From Deltaproteobacteria bacterium (lineage in GTDB: Bacteria; Desulfobacterota; Desulfomonilia; UBA1062), in NCBI GenBank assembly GCA_029547185.1, contig JAKPPU010000044.1, positions 1-38,118 on the forward strand: a stretch of DNA of 38,118 nt. Direction: 5' to 3'. Shown piece by piece: positions 1 through 6,939 of the stretch. Under the pieces are notes generated by a model. The model was not told the DNA's origin, ran no database searches, and saw nothing but the letters and a program-made list of their open reading frames with translations. Every line of letters begins with the position of its first letter. The first letter of the stretch is position 1. The translations under genes and the position numbers were made by a program.

Positions 1-1
1 A

Positions 2-154
2 TATGTAGTGAGTATTATTTTCATTCTCATAGGATTGGTTGGGATAGTAATGCTCTTGATGGGGGAGGAGATGGGTTTGTTCTTTTTATTTTTTGGATGC
101 TTCGGTGTTTATGGGTTCGTCAGTACCTCCAAATTGGATGATTCAATAAATTGA
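2..154 (+). CDS. C-terminal end of a small membrane protein (5' end outside window)
   Basis: The second frame is open from the window edge to a TGA at 152-154 and encodes about 50 residues. The translation has two hydrophobic stretches (VVSIIFILIGLVGIVMLLM and LFFLFFGCFGVYGFV) separated by a short acidic turn (GEEMG), then a polar tail ending in DDSIN. This is the pattern of the last two membrane helices of a small inner-membrane protein. No family can be recognised from so short a tail. The other frames close early. Codon use is AT-rich, like the rest of the left region. It could be a chance hydrophobic frame. Confidence 0.45.
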   Translation, partial: YVVSIIFILIGLVGIVMLLMGEEMGLFFLFFGCFGVYGFVSTSKLDDSIN

Positions 155-247
155 TAACTGAATAAAATATGGCTCATCTATCAGTTAAAAATGCCAACAA
201 ACTCGTATAGTAAATTTCCTTATTTTATCGCATAAGATCGACTTGTG

Positions 248-269
248 GCATCATTCACGGGAATGGTGC
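248..269. promoter_or_regulatory. Imperfect inverted repeat upstream of the HTH gene
   Basis: GCATCATTC and GAATGGTGC form a 9-bp inverted repeat with one mismatch around a 4-base spacer. It ends 16 bases before the ATG at 286. A TATAAG at 274-279 could be a -10 box, which would put the transcript start at or next to the ATG; no Shine-Dalgarno sequence is visible there, so a leaderless message is possible. The repeat may be an operator for the HTH protein encoded just downstream. This is inference from position only. Confidence 0.3.
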
Positions 270-285
270 ATGATATAAGATCATT

Positions 286-1158
286 ATGAACACCATAAAG
301 CTCACTCGGAAAGAGTTGTACGAAAAGGTATGGTCAGTGCCGATAACCAGAATTGCCCAGAAATATGGGTTCTCGGATGTCTGGCTTGCCAAGATCTGTC
401 GGAAAAACAAAGTTCCCCGCCCGCCCCGTGGCTATTGGGCGATTATTCAATCTGGCGGCAAAGTCCCTAAGACACCTCTTCCCAAGGGTGATGATGGAAA
501 ATTGATAGAGATAATCATCCATGAGACTGGCTTGAGGAAAGAAAAGGTCCCGGAAAAGGAAAGGATCCACCGGAAAAAAATTAGTCGGAAAATCATGATG
601 CCGACCGACCAGACAGCCCCGCACAGGCTTGTGGCTGAAACTGAAAAAATACTTTCTTCAGCCCTGCTGGGTGAATCCGGCCTCATCCCGCCACAGAAGG
701 GTTGCCTCAATGTCCATGTATCAAAGAATTCGCTCCCCCGGGCGCTTCTCCTTATGGATAACATTGTCAAGGTTCTCTCGAACACAGGATATGATGTCGT
801 TGTATCAGAAGAGGCCACTGAAGTTACCATAGATGGGGTGTCATTGCGCCTGACCCTGTTTGAGGAGCTGGATACAAAAAGAAGAGTGAGAGCGGCTGAC
901 CACAGCCTCGAAGGGCGTTATGAGTTCGGTTACTGCTTATACGAGAAGAAACTCTTTCCCTCTGGGAGGCTTTGCTTTTTGATAGAGGATCCGGATGTTG
1001 AATCCCCAAAGAAGAAGCAATGGCGTGATTCTGATTTAAAAAAGCTTGAGGATTGCCTGAAGGAGTTCGTCCTTGCCTTGATCAGGATGTCTGTCAGGAA
1101 GAAGTCAATGTTGCTCGAACAGGGATCCAGCACCCCCCAGGAGCCACAGGGCATATGA
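286..1158 (+). CDS. HTH-containing hypothetical protein, 290 aa
   Basis: The N-terminus has a helix-turn-helix-like segment: LTRKELYEKVW followed by ITRIAQKYGFSDVWLAKICR (residues about 6-39), then the conserved-looking tail KVPRPPRGYWA. I recognise this as a widespread uncharacterised family (the 'LTRKELYE-VW ... PRPPRGYWA' type), usually called a hypothetical protein. The middle is basic (about 70-115, Lys/Arg rich), and the C-terminal half (about 130-275) is a mixed alpha/beta region with no motif I know. The gene overlaps the ankyrin gene downstream by ATGA, so the two are probably co-translated and may act together. DNA binding is likely from the HTH; the biological role is unknown. It lies in the variable region left of the selC-linked recombinase. 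Confidence 0.8.
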   Translation: MNTIKLTRKELYEKVWSVPITRIAQKYGFSDVWLAKICRKNKVPRPPRGYWAIIQSGGKVPKTPLPKGDDGKLIEIIIHETGLRKEKVPEKERIHRKKISRKIMMPTDQTAPHRLVAETEKILSSALLGESGLIPPQKGCLNVHVSKNSLPRALLLMDNIVKVLSNTGYDVVVSEEATEVTIDGVSLRLTLFEELDTKRRVRAADHSLEGRYEFGYCLYEKKLFPSGRLCFLIEDPDVESPKKKQWRDSDLKKLEDCLKEFVLALIRMSVRKKSMLLEQGSSTPQEPQGI

Positions 1159-2330
1159 AACGTGCGCAGACATATGAGGAAATAAAGCCCCTGATCGATT
1201 TCTGTCGGGCGGGGAGGCTCTTCGATGTGCAGGCATGGATATCCGAAGGGAAACCACTCGAAACACCCCTGCCTGAGCCAAAGAAGGCAAGCAGAAGAAG
1301 CCCCTTGGCCATTGCAATGGATACGGGATTTCACAGTCTGGTTCAAGTGCTTCTTGAAGGAGGTGCTACTCTCAATGACCCCCGGTACAACTTCTTGCGA
1401 GAAGCCTTAAGGAAGCGCAGACTTGACTTGGTTCAACTCCTTGTAGCCCATGGAGCAGACATCTGCAGTGTGGATATAAACGAAGCCTTCGATACCTGGA
1501 ACATGGACATCGTTGAGTTCTTCATTCAGCATGGAATAAGCATTGAGGAGGGGAACCCTGTTGCATACGCCTTTTGCGACAGGATTCGAACCGCATTGGC
1601 ATTGTACATGCGCTATAAAGACCGATACCCCAGTCTTCGGGAACAGGCCAATATAGCCCTCAGGTATCACTGCAGAGAAGGGAACATGAAATGGGTCGCT
1701 CTCATGCTTTGGGCAGGGGCGAACCCCTATGCGAAGGGCCCAAGTGATCCGGGTTGTAATCCCGACCCAGATGAGGACAGCTGTGCCCTTGAACTTGCAT
1801 CCCTGTTCGGACACTTTGATATCTTCAAAATGAAGAATGTTCGTCTTGATCCGAATCATGAGACCGCTGAGGAAATGCTTAGGAACGCCTGCCGCAACAG
1901 CAATTCAGATTTTTTAAAGATGCTCATTGACAGGGGGTTCAATCCTACGAGTATGGAAGATAAGGGATCATCGTTGATGCAGCTTCTGCTCTTAACAATG
2001 AGTTACTTTAGGTATCCATACTTGTTCTCCAGAGATGACAAGAACATTGATTCCAGTGAATCTCGAGAGAAGATCAAGATGCTTCACATGCTCACAAGGA
2101 AAGGCGCCAGATGGAATCCCGCAGACCGCTATGATCTCACATCAGCCAGGCGCTCGTTATTGAAGATGAAACCTGACTACACCATGGAGTTCATATGGAT
2201 CATGTCCGAATATAAGGCCTGTGCGCGCGAAACAATTGAGGAACTCATGAGGTCATCAGCTATGAGAGCCCTTATTTCTCAGCATATGAATCGATATAAA
2301 GAGTTATTGGGAGCGTTCGAAAACGCATAA
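1155..2330 (+). CDS. Ankyrin-repeat protein, 391 aa
   Basis: The frame is open from 1053, but the ATG at 1155 is preferred: it overlaps the upstream stop codon (ATGA), and AGGAG lies at 1139-1143. Ankyrin-like units are visible: RRSPLAIAMDTGFHSLVQVL followed by LEGGATLND; LREALRKRRLDLVQLLVAHG followed by AD; and INEAFDTWNMDIVEFFIQHG. Further weaker units follow (GNMKWVALMLWAGANPYAKG; NSDFLKMLIDRGFNP). There is no signal peptide or membrane helix, so it is probably a cytoplasmic protein-binding scaffold. The partner is unknown; the overlapping HTH protein is the obvious candidate. The C-terminal 100 residues (about 290-391) do not look like ankyrin repeats. Confidence 0.8.
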   Translation: MKRAQTYEEIKPLIDFCRAGRLFDVQAWISEGKPLETPLPEPKKASRRSPLAIAMDTGFHSLVQVLLEGGATLNDPRYNFLREALRKRRLDLVQLLVAHGADICSVDINEAFDTWNMDIVEFFIQHGISIEEGNPVAYAFCDRIRTALALYMRYKDRYPSLREQANIALRYHCREGNMKWVALMLWAGANPYAKGPSDPGCNPDPDEDSCALELASLFGHFDIFKMKNVRLDPNHETAEEMLRNACRNSNSDFLKMLIDRGFNPTSMEDKGSSLMQLLLLTMSYFRYPYLFSRDDKNIDSSESREKIKMLHMLTRKGARWNPADRYDLTSARRSLLKMKPDYTMEFIWIMSEYKACARETIEELMRSSAMRALISQHMNRYKELLGAFENA

Positions 2331-2400
2331 ATAGCCTAACCGGGAACAGCGTTCAGACAGGTGTTAAAGATCTTTTTTTCAGATTCCCAAACTGGTAAGG

Positions 2401-2454
2401 AGAGCCCTTCGGTCTTGAGAATCAGGGAAAACACATGACCGAAGCTGAAGCTCT
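2401..2454. terminator. Inverted repeat between convergent genes
   Basis: CTTCGGTC (2407-2414) and GACCGAAG (2437-2444) are perfect 8-base arms around a 22-base loop. Outer arms AGAGC (2401-2405) and GCTCT (2450-2454) extend the pairing. It lies between the ankyrin gene (+) and the toxin gene (-), where a shared transcription end would be expected. There is no clean T-tract, so an intrinsic terminator is not certain. Confidence 0.3.
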
Positions 2455-2759
2455 CAAACATCAATTTCCGGATTAAAGATGGCGTCGATATCTCTTGCTC
2501 CGTGCAGTACGCGAACAATCTCAACACCCCCAGGTACAGGTTGGTAAAAAATGATGTAGTGTCCAATTGGAAAGCTTCTTATCCCTTCTGCCAGTTCGTC
2601 ACGGGCTCTACCCATGGAGGGCTGTTCAGCCAGGACATGGAATTTCTGATCAATGGCATCGATAAAGGCGTCCGCCCTCGACTCGTTATCCTCCGCGATG
2701 TAGTCCCAGATATCGGCAAGATCGACTTTGGCCAGTGGGCGCTTGAGAATGACTGCCAT
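2454..2759 (-). CDS. parE: ParE/RelE-family toxin
   Basis: This 101-residue protein is the usual size for a ParE-type toxin of type II toxin-antitoxin systems. It shows the family pattern: an N-terminal two-helix region (PLAKVDLADIWDYIAEDNES), a central GRARDELAEGIRSFPIGHYI segment, and the closing strand VEIVRVLHGARDI, which is typical of ParE/RelE. ParE toxins usually poison DNA gyrase and RelE relatives cleave mRNA; the sequence alone does not decide which. The ATG at 2757-2759 directly follows the antitoxin stop codon (TAA then ATG), so the pair is translationally coupled. It lies in the variable region beside selC, where such modules often help keep islands. Confidence 0.88.
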   Translation of the reverse strand: MAVILKRPLAKVDLADIWDYIAEDNESRADAFIDAIDQKFHVLAEQPSMGRARDELAEGIRSFPIGHYIIFYQPVPGGVEIVRVLHGARDIDAIFNPEIDV

Positions 2760-3038
2760 TTATTGCCTTTTGTTTTTGGCATCGGTTCGTGCAGCTCGTC
2801 TTGCGCGTCCTTCTCTCTTGATCTCTTCAGCATCCCATGGAGTAGGCTCTCCACTGTTCAGGCCGTCACGGATATCCTTTTTCAGCGCTTCGAGCTTGAT
2901 CGCTCGTATGCGATCCTGCTCCTCCATGAGACGTAAAGCCTCGCGAATAACCTCGCTTGCCGAATTATACAGACCTGATGCCACTTTCTGCTTTACCATG
3001 TCCTCAAGATGAGGAGTCAGGTTAACATTCATCGGCAT
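2760..3038 (-). CDS. parD: ParD/CopG-type antitoxin
   Basis: This 92-residue protein begins with a ribbon-helix-helix DNA-binding segment (MNVNLTPHLEDMVKQKVASG, then YNSASEVIREALRLMEEQ), the classic ParD pattern. A charged, probably flexible C-terminal half would bind and neutralise the toxin encoded immediately downstream. A strong Shine-Dalgarno sequence (GGAGG on the minus strand, 3045-3049) sits six bases before the ATG. Antitoxins of this class normally repress their own promoter together with the toxin, and the palindrome at 3088-3102 inside the promoter spacer fits that. A second ATG two codons in (MPM) gives a small uncertainty in the start. Confidence 0.88.
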   Translation of the reverse strand: MPMNVNLTPHLEDMVKQKVASGLYNSASEVIREALRLMEEQDRIRAIKLEALKKDIRDGLNSGEPTPWDAEEIKREGRARRAARTDAKNKRQ

Positions 3039-3073
3039 GAAACACCTCCGGTTTCTATTATCGGCTTAAACTA

Positions 3074-3110
3074 CAATTGTCATAGTATGGCAAACATTGC
3101 CAATTGTCAA
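3074..3110 (-). promoter_or_regulatory. parDE promoter with operator palindrome in the spacer
   Basis: On the minus strand, TTGACA (3105-3110) and TACTAT (3082-3087) are separated by exactly 17 bases, a near-consensus sigma-70 promoter. The spacer holds the perfect palindrome TGGCAA-N3-TTGCCA (3088-3102). Two direct copies of CAATTGTCA (3074-3082 and 3101-3109) flank it. A repressor bound here would cover both promoter boxes. Autoregulation by the ParDE complex is inferred from the position and from how such systems usually work. Confidence 0.8.
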
Positions 3111-3432
3111 TCTTGCATGTCAGAATAGAGCTCCATGTCGATGACGTGAGGACATTCACGTTGGAACAAGACTGGAAGCTGTTTTCGATCTCATTTGAAG
3201 AGTATAAGTTTTGAGAGCCTTAAAAAAGCTTCCATACATTACAGCTATATGCAATTTGGCAGGAGCTCACTCCCTTATAGTTATTATAAGTTTGGTTAAC
3301 TCATAATTGTTCTTCAATATCCTTTGGATATCTGTCAATTTAATAATACTACTGAATGTATCCCCTTTTGATGTTATATGCAGGATATACAGATTTGATT
3401 CTTTGTATCCTTTGTTGGGCTGGAGGTTATGA
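3111..3432. other. Non-coding gap with a possible gene remnant
   Basis: This stretch has no convincing intact gene. The frame through 3122-3214 encodes about 30 residues of protein-like sequence (RIELHVDDVRTFTLEQDWKL and onward) ending at a TGA, with no start codon or ribosome site. It could be the tail of a decayed gene. The rest, 3215-3432, is AT-rich and supplies the ribosome site of the secreted-protein gene at its right end. Confidence 0.3.
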
Positions 3433-3942
3433 ATGAGGGTTATTTTTATAATCATCGCCATTGTACTTTCAACCACACTTACTTATGCAGATACTTTTTA
3501 CAAATTGGTTGGTTATGAATGTAATAAAAAGACGAATACCATTACCTTAACTTACCAAGGTGCTTATAATGAGGCCGGAGAAGAAATGATGGCAAGAAAA
3601 GGTCCCCAGCAATGGGATCCCTGGGACCTCATTGTATCGATGAAAGATATGGACCATATTGGATCTCTGAAAACCATTAAACGCAAATGCAAACTAAGAG
3701 ATGGTGTATACACAATAACTATAGGCCCTGCACCCGGAAATCAAAATATTCAGGGCCAATGTGGTTCATGGATTACAGCTTGGGCTGAAGTACGGCATGG
3801 TTCAAAGGTGGTATTGCCTCGTCATTATTTCGAAGCGTGGTGTGATGATACCAAAACGCCAGTTACCACCGCCATTATTATTAAGGCTGGTAAAAGCAAA
3901 CCAATTATTAAGACCGTTCCTTGGAATGACTTTTACAAGTAG
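3433..3942 (+). CDS. Small secreted protein of unknown function, 169 aa
   Basis: The protein starts with a clear signal peptide (MRVIFIIIAIVLSTTLTYA, likely cut before DTFYK), so it is exported to the periplasm or beyond. The mature part is about 150 residues, with four cysteines (in YECNK, KRKCKL, GQCGSW and AWCDD) that could form two disulfides. I recognise no domain. GGAGG at 3422-3426 sits six bases before the ATG, supporting this start. The gene is AT-rich compared with the core genes to the right, which suggests recent acquisition. It appears to be transcribed alone. Confidence 0.7.
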   Translation: MRVIFIIIAIVLSTTLTYADTFYKLVGYECNKKTNTITLTYQGAYNEAGEEMMARKGPQQWDPWDLIVSMKDMDHIGSLKTIKRKCKLRDGVYTITIGPAPGNQNIQGQCGSWITAWAEVRHGSKVVLPRHYFEAWCDDTKTPVTTAIIIKAGKSKPIIKTVPWNDFYK

Positions 3943-4204
3943 GAAACTAGCCCAATAAACGGCTGAATACAATATCAGTACGACACGTACGTATTAACTT
4001 GTCAACTTGATCAGGCACTGAATCCGATAGTCTTAAGCTATGGATCTCCAAAAACTATCTGTACAGAATACCCCAACTTGGCAAAGTCCACATCCTGGCA
4101 CGAACTCGAAGGTTTTTGTCAACTGATGAAACTGTTGCTCTCGTAAGGATAGCGAAAGTTAGCCTACATTGTATATATCATGTGGGTATCTTTCATTTAT
4201 AATT

Positions 4205-4248
4205 GTCCACGAAAACCGTCCACTATCACTATCCACTTCAGCGTCCAC
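4205..4248 (+). repeat. Iteron-like GTCCAC repeats
   Basis: GTCCAC occurs at 4205-4210, 4218-4223 and 4243-4248, with a one-base variant ATCCAC at 4231-4236. The spacings are 13, 13 and 12 bases, slightly more than one helical turn. Regularly spaced short direct repeats like this are typical of binding sites for replication initiators (iterons), recombinase arm-type sites or cooperative repressors. Which of these applies cannot be told from the sequence. Confidence 0.5.
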
Positions 4249-4313
4249 AAAAATTTCTGTGAAAGGGCTACCGGTCTATTTCTCTAGTGGTTTTATTCTG
4301 AAAAACAAAACCG

Positions 4314-4349
4314 GGGAAAATTGACATTTTCCCTAATTGTGTATATATA
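4314..4349 (+). promoter_or_regulatory. Strong promoter with palindrome across the -35 box
   Basis: TTGACA (4321-4326), a 17-base spacer and TATATA (4344-4349) make a near-consensus sigma-70 promoter on the plus strand. The -35 box lies at the centre of a perfect palindrome, GGGAAAAT-TGAC-ATTTTCCC (4314-4333), a natural repressor site. No plus-strand protein gene follows; the next annotated gene to the right is on the minus strand. The promoter therefore points into the GC-rich hairpin region. Confidence 0.6.
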
Positions 4350-4355
4350 GAGGAC

Positions 4356-4660
4356 ATCTCGTTTATTTTCTTTTTGGGCTCCATGCCGCGGGCATGTGAG
4401 ACAGGATTGACCCACCTGATAAGGGTCTGCTCGGATGCGTTGCTTGTTGGCCCTTGCGCAGCCGAAAAGAAATGCCTGTTTGGGCATAGTAGGTGTAGCG
4501 TTTTAAGCGCAGCCTGGAGGGCCATGAAATAAAGCGGAGCTGCTACCGCGGGATCGCACGATCAGGGGCTTGCATTTGCAAACTCAGGCGTGGATACCAA
4601 AAGAGCATGACACTCTCAACAGATATGGCCCGAGAAGGGCTTTGTAGCTGCTACAATATA
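4356..4660 (+). ncRNA. Candidate structured RNA
   Basis: Downstream of the strong promoter is a tract clearly richer in G+C than its surroundings, with no credible plus-strand gene. Visible hairpins are CATGCC-GCG-GGCATG (4382-4396), ATGCC-N6-GGCAT (4472-4487), GCCC-GAGAA-GGGC followed by TTT (4628-4643) and TTGTAGC-T-GCTACAA (4642-4656). The last two could form the 3' end. I recognise no known RNA family; it does not look like tmRNA, 6S RNA or a group II intron. The boundaries are estimates: start about 7 bases after the -10 box, end after the last hairpin. A decayed repeat element is the main alternative. Confidence 0.4.
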
Positions 4661-4673
4661 GGCAAGTATTAGG

Positions 4674-5342
4674 TCATACAGGCTCACATAAAAAAACGAG
4701 GTCTTCCCATTTTGTCATATCCCATTTTTCAAGAAATTCTTTTTTGTTTAGCGGGTGAATTATTCGATGATCGAAAAGATTCAACGCCTTTCCAAGACAT
4801 GTTTCAAGTTGTTCTACCTCCCGATAGTCATAATCAAATGATCCTTCCTCAACATTACTATTTTCATACACTAGCGGGTGGAACTTTGTTGTTATATTAA
4901 GGAATGCTTCCTTTTTATCTTTACCGGATATATCTTTTCGAACCAATCTAAAGTACAAGTACCCTCTGAGGGGATCACCCCAACAGAGTCTATCCTTGAA
5001 ACTATGATAAGGATCTGCCATATTGCTTATGGACTCAGGATTAGGATTTGTCATACTGCCCATCTTTCCATATAGAAACAAATGCATAATAGACTTGATG
5101 AACGACAACTCATGAAAGAAATGAGGATAGATCGAGCGCATCTGAAAGCCACCTATGTTAATGTCTATGAAGGTGTTCTCTATTCTTTCAGAATGCAGTC
5201 TATTATCACTGTCCCTGTACTCATAGTGGTTAAGAACGTGAATAACAAAGATCAAGATATGAATACGGTTGTATATACATTTGGCCTCAAGCACTTTCTT
5301 CAACCTCTTTCCAGATCTTGTGGATATAGGATGGTGAGACAT
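4674..5342 (-). CDS. Hypothetical protein in the recombinase operon, 222 aa
   Basis: No family is recognised. The sequence is rich in aromatic and charged residues, with no signal peptide. One moderately hydrophobic segment near the start (IHILIFVIHVLNHY) is followed by DIN/FHELSF-type segments and a C-terminal part ending KWDMTKWEDLVFLCEPV. Two starts are possible: the ATG at 5342, with AGGAAG upstream but a 56-base overlap with the preceding gene; or a GTG at 5292-5294 that overlaps the preceding stop by only a few bases (206 aa, with AGAGG upstream). The short overlap makes the GTG attractive. It is the third gene after the tyrosine recombinase and likely shares its transcript. Confidence 0.6.
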   Translation of the reverse strand: MSHHPISTRSGKRLKKVLEAKCIYNRIHILIFVIHVLNHYEYRDSDNRLHSERIENTFIDINIGGFQMRSIYPHFFHELSFIKSIMHLFLYGKMGSMTNPNPESISNMADPYHSFKDRLCWGDPLRGYLYFRLVRKDISGKDKKEAFLNITTKFHPLVYENSNVEEGSFDYDYREVEQLETCLGKALNLFDHRIIHPLNKKEFLEKWDMTKWEDLVFLCEPV

Positions 5343-5781
5343 CTATCTTCCTGGACTGTTTGAGGTACTTGGCTATTTTCCTGAAACCGATACCATTCTG
5401 TTTGGCTTCTTTTACTTCGCCCCAATATCCCAATACTTTCCTCCTTATTATGGCATTCTCATTGTTCTTAAGGTTGCGGAATTTCATTTTGCGGATATCC
5501 TTCAAATCTTCAAACTGAGCATCCCCGGCAACCCTGTATCCTTTACCCTTTAGGGTATCCCAGCCATATTCCCTTGCCGCAAGAATGTGTCCGCAGTAGT
5601 GCAGGATCTTGCCCGATATAGCAGGGTGACCATCTCTCAGCTGATAATATTTCTTTGCGGCTGCATGGTGCACATTGATGTATTCTTCCTCAGGGAGTGA
5701 AGCGATCCAGTGCCTGACATTTGCTCTCTCCTTTGGCGTCAATCCGCCAGTAAGCAGTTGAAAGGTGTCTTCATTCGTCAC
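5287..5781 (-). CDS. Hypothetical protein with C-terminal HTH-like segment, 164 aa
   Basis: The C-terminal 40 residues (GIGFRKIAKYLKQSRKIDVS then PSYIHKIWKEVE) look like a helix-turn-helix of the 'read the code and pick the next step' type seen in recombinase- or transposase-linked proteins. The N-terminal part (TPKERANVRHWIASLPEEEY) is helical and unrecognised. The start is GTG at 5779-5781, three bases after the recombinase stop codon, with GAGG six bases upstream of it, so the two are co-translated. A directionality or accessory factor for the recombinase is a reasonable guess from the HTH and position, but it is inference. Confidence 0.65.
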   Translation of the reverse strand: MTNEDTFQLLTGGLTPKERANVRHWIASLPEEEYINVHHAAAKKYYQLRDGHPAISGKILHYCGHILAAREYGWDTLKGKGYRVAGDAQFEDLKDIRKMKFRNLKNNENAIIRRKVLGYWGEVKEAKQNGIGFRKIAKYLKQSRKIDVSPSYIHKIWKEVEESA

Positions 5782-5784
5782 AGT

Positions 5785-6795
5785 CTACCTCGTTGTGTAC
5801 GTATACGTCTCATAAAACCGAAAATGGGAAAGTTCCAGACTGGTCTGCTGGAGCGCTTCTTCATGGGTCATTCCATGCTTTACGCATTCGCTGTACCTCC
5901 TTTGCCCGAAATTATGTTTGAAAGCATGCGTCCCGCGGCCGGGAGAGAACTGGCCGGTCAGTTTTGCAGCCTCGTTCACCGAGGCAAGGTATTCTTCATA
6001 AGGACTTCCGAGGCTCTTCTTTCGCTTGACGTAATCAACAAGGAGCAGATAGGTATCGACAGTCACCATATGATCGGTGCGCTTTCCTCCCTTTTCTCTG
6101 ACATTGCAGATAAGACCGACCTGCTTCCCTGTCACTGGATCCGGGACGATGCCCCCAAGGTTCTCCGAGGTCAGAGGATTGGACAGTCCGTTCGAAGCGG
6201 CCCCAACACCTTCAGTCCTCAAGCCGCCTTCGTACTGCAGTGATGCCTGAAGGCAATGCGTAGAGTCCCCAATCGTCTTTATCAGCAGGATGGGATCGGG
6301 ATATGCCCTGTTCGAGAAAAGTCTGCTCGATTTGCTGAGGCCTGTATCCTTCTGCCTTGCGAGCCTTGAGATTTCCCGCCTAATTGCAGTCGTAGAGATC
6401 TTTTTATATCCGAGATCATGACACTCGATGAATGCGTTGATCGCGTGCTCGAGCTTCGCGAGAGCGGCAAGTCTTGTTTCGAGAGTCTGTAGGGACAATC
6501 TCTTTGAGGAGAAATATTCAAGCGAGCCATAGAGGTACCGAGACAGCCAGACACTGAAAAGGTCGGCATCGAAGATATCCTCTACCCCATGCTTCTTCAG
6601 ATATTTACCAAACCTGTGAGCCTCTTCACTGTAAGTCTTTCTGGTTCCGTACGACCTTATGCCGTCCGGGTTGTCTTTTTTCGTTTCTCCATAGCCTTCG
6701 ATCCCGTGGAACACGCATTCGATTTGGGAGTGTATTGATCTCGGTTTGCGAAAGTGCTTCATCCCCATGCTCCATTCTGAAATGTTTTTGAACAT
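5785..6795 (-). CDS. Tyrosine recombinase/integrase with variant box II
   Basis: The C-terminal half carries the tyrosine-recombinase active-site pattern: Arg I in YEGGLRTEGVG (about residue 194), the beta-hairpin Lys in REKGGKRTDH, box II as THAFKHNFGQ, and SHFRFYETYTYTTR, where the His is followed nine residues later by the candidate nucleophile Tyr. Box II reads H-A-F-K instead of the usual H-x-x-R, so the second catalytic Arg appears to be Lys. The N-terminal half (about 45-140) fits a SAM-like core-binding domain. The protein would cut and rejoin DNA at an attachment site; its start lies 145 bases from the 3' end of selC, a classic island target. ATG at 6795 gives 336 aa; an internal ATG at 6765 has a better ribosome site (GGAG), giving 326 aa. 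Confidence 0.8.
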   Translation of the reverse strand: MFKNISEWSMGMKHFRKPRSIHSQIECVFHGIEGYGETKKDNPDGIRSYGTRKTYSEEAHRFGKYLKKHGVEDIFDADLFSVWLSRYLYGSLEYFSSKRLSLQTLETRLAALAKLEHAINAFIECHDLGYKKISTTAIRREISRLARQKDTGLSKSSRLFSNRAYPDPILLIKTIGDSTHCLQASLQYEGGLRTEGVGAASNGLSNPLTSENLGGIVPDPVTGKQVGLICNVREKGGKRTDHMVTVDTYLLLVDYVKRKKSLGSPYEEYLASVNEAAKLTGQFSPGRGTHAFKHNFGQRRYSECVKHGMTHEEALQQTSLELSHFRFYETYTYTTR

Positions 6796-6871
6796 AGTTA
6801 TGGGGTGGCCATCAAATTCAGATAGTAGACCTTATGTGTCCGTTTAAATTTTCATGAATTCCTGATGGCTT

Positions 6872-6892
6872 TTGTCGTGAACTTGTCGTGAA
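6872..6892 (+). repeat. Tandem TTGTCGTGAA repeats, possible integrase arm sites
   Basis: TTGTCGTGAA occurs twice, at 6872-6881 and 6883-6892, an 11-base period (one helical turn). It sits between the recombinase start and the 3' end of selC, where arm-type binding sites of integrases are usually found. A further palindrome, AAAAAGG-A-CCTTTTT, abuts it at 6892-6906. Function is inferred from position. Confidence 0.5.
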
Positions 6893-6939
6893 AAAAGGAC
6901 CTTTTTAGTGACATAAGCTATTGAAATAATTGGAAAAAG

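Larger units (their letters stand above)
3943..4673. other. Long gene-free stretch in the island
   Basis: About 730 bases without a convincing protein gene. From left to right it holds: AT-rich sequence with no visible structure (3943-4200), GTCCAC repeats at 13-base spacing (4205-4248), a palindrome centred on a -35 box with a matching -10 (4314-4349), and a GC-rich tract with several hairpins (about 4375-4660). The individual elements are listed separately. Confidence 0.6.

Noticed and set aside
1..285. Second copy of the selC 3' end as the left island border
   Set aside because: I read through the left end for GGTTCGATTCCC or GCGCTTCCGCCA-like sequence and found none; the border must lie outside.
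3267..3476. 69-residue minus-strand frame
   Set aside because: No start signal, AT-rich chance composition, and it overlaps the 5' end of a better plus-strand gene with a signal peptide.
4268..4525. 85-residue minus-strand frame over the GC-rich tract
   Set aside because: No ribosome site and no domain; it runs antisense to the hairpin tract and strong plus-strand promoter. The open frame is more likely a by-product of the local composition.
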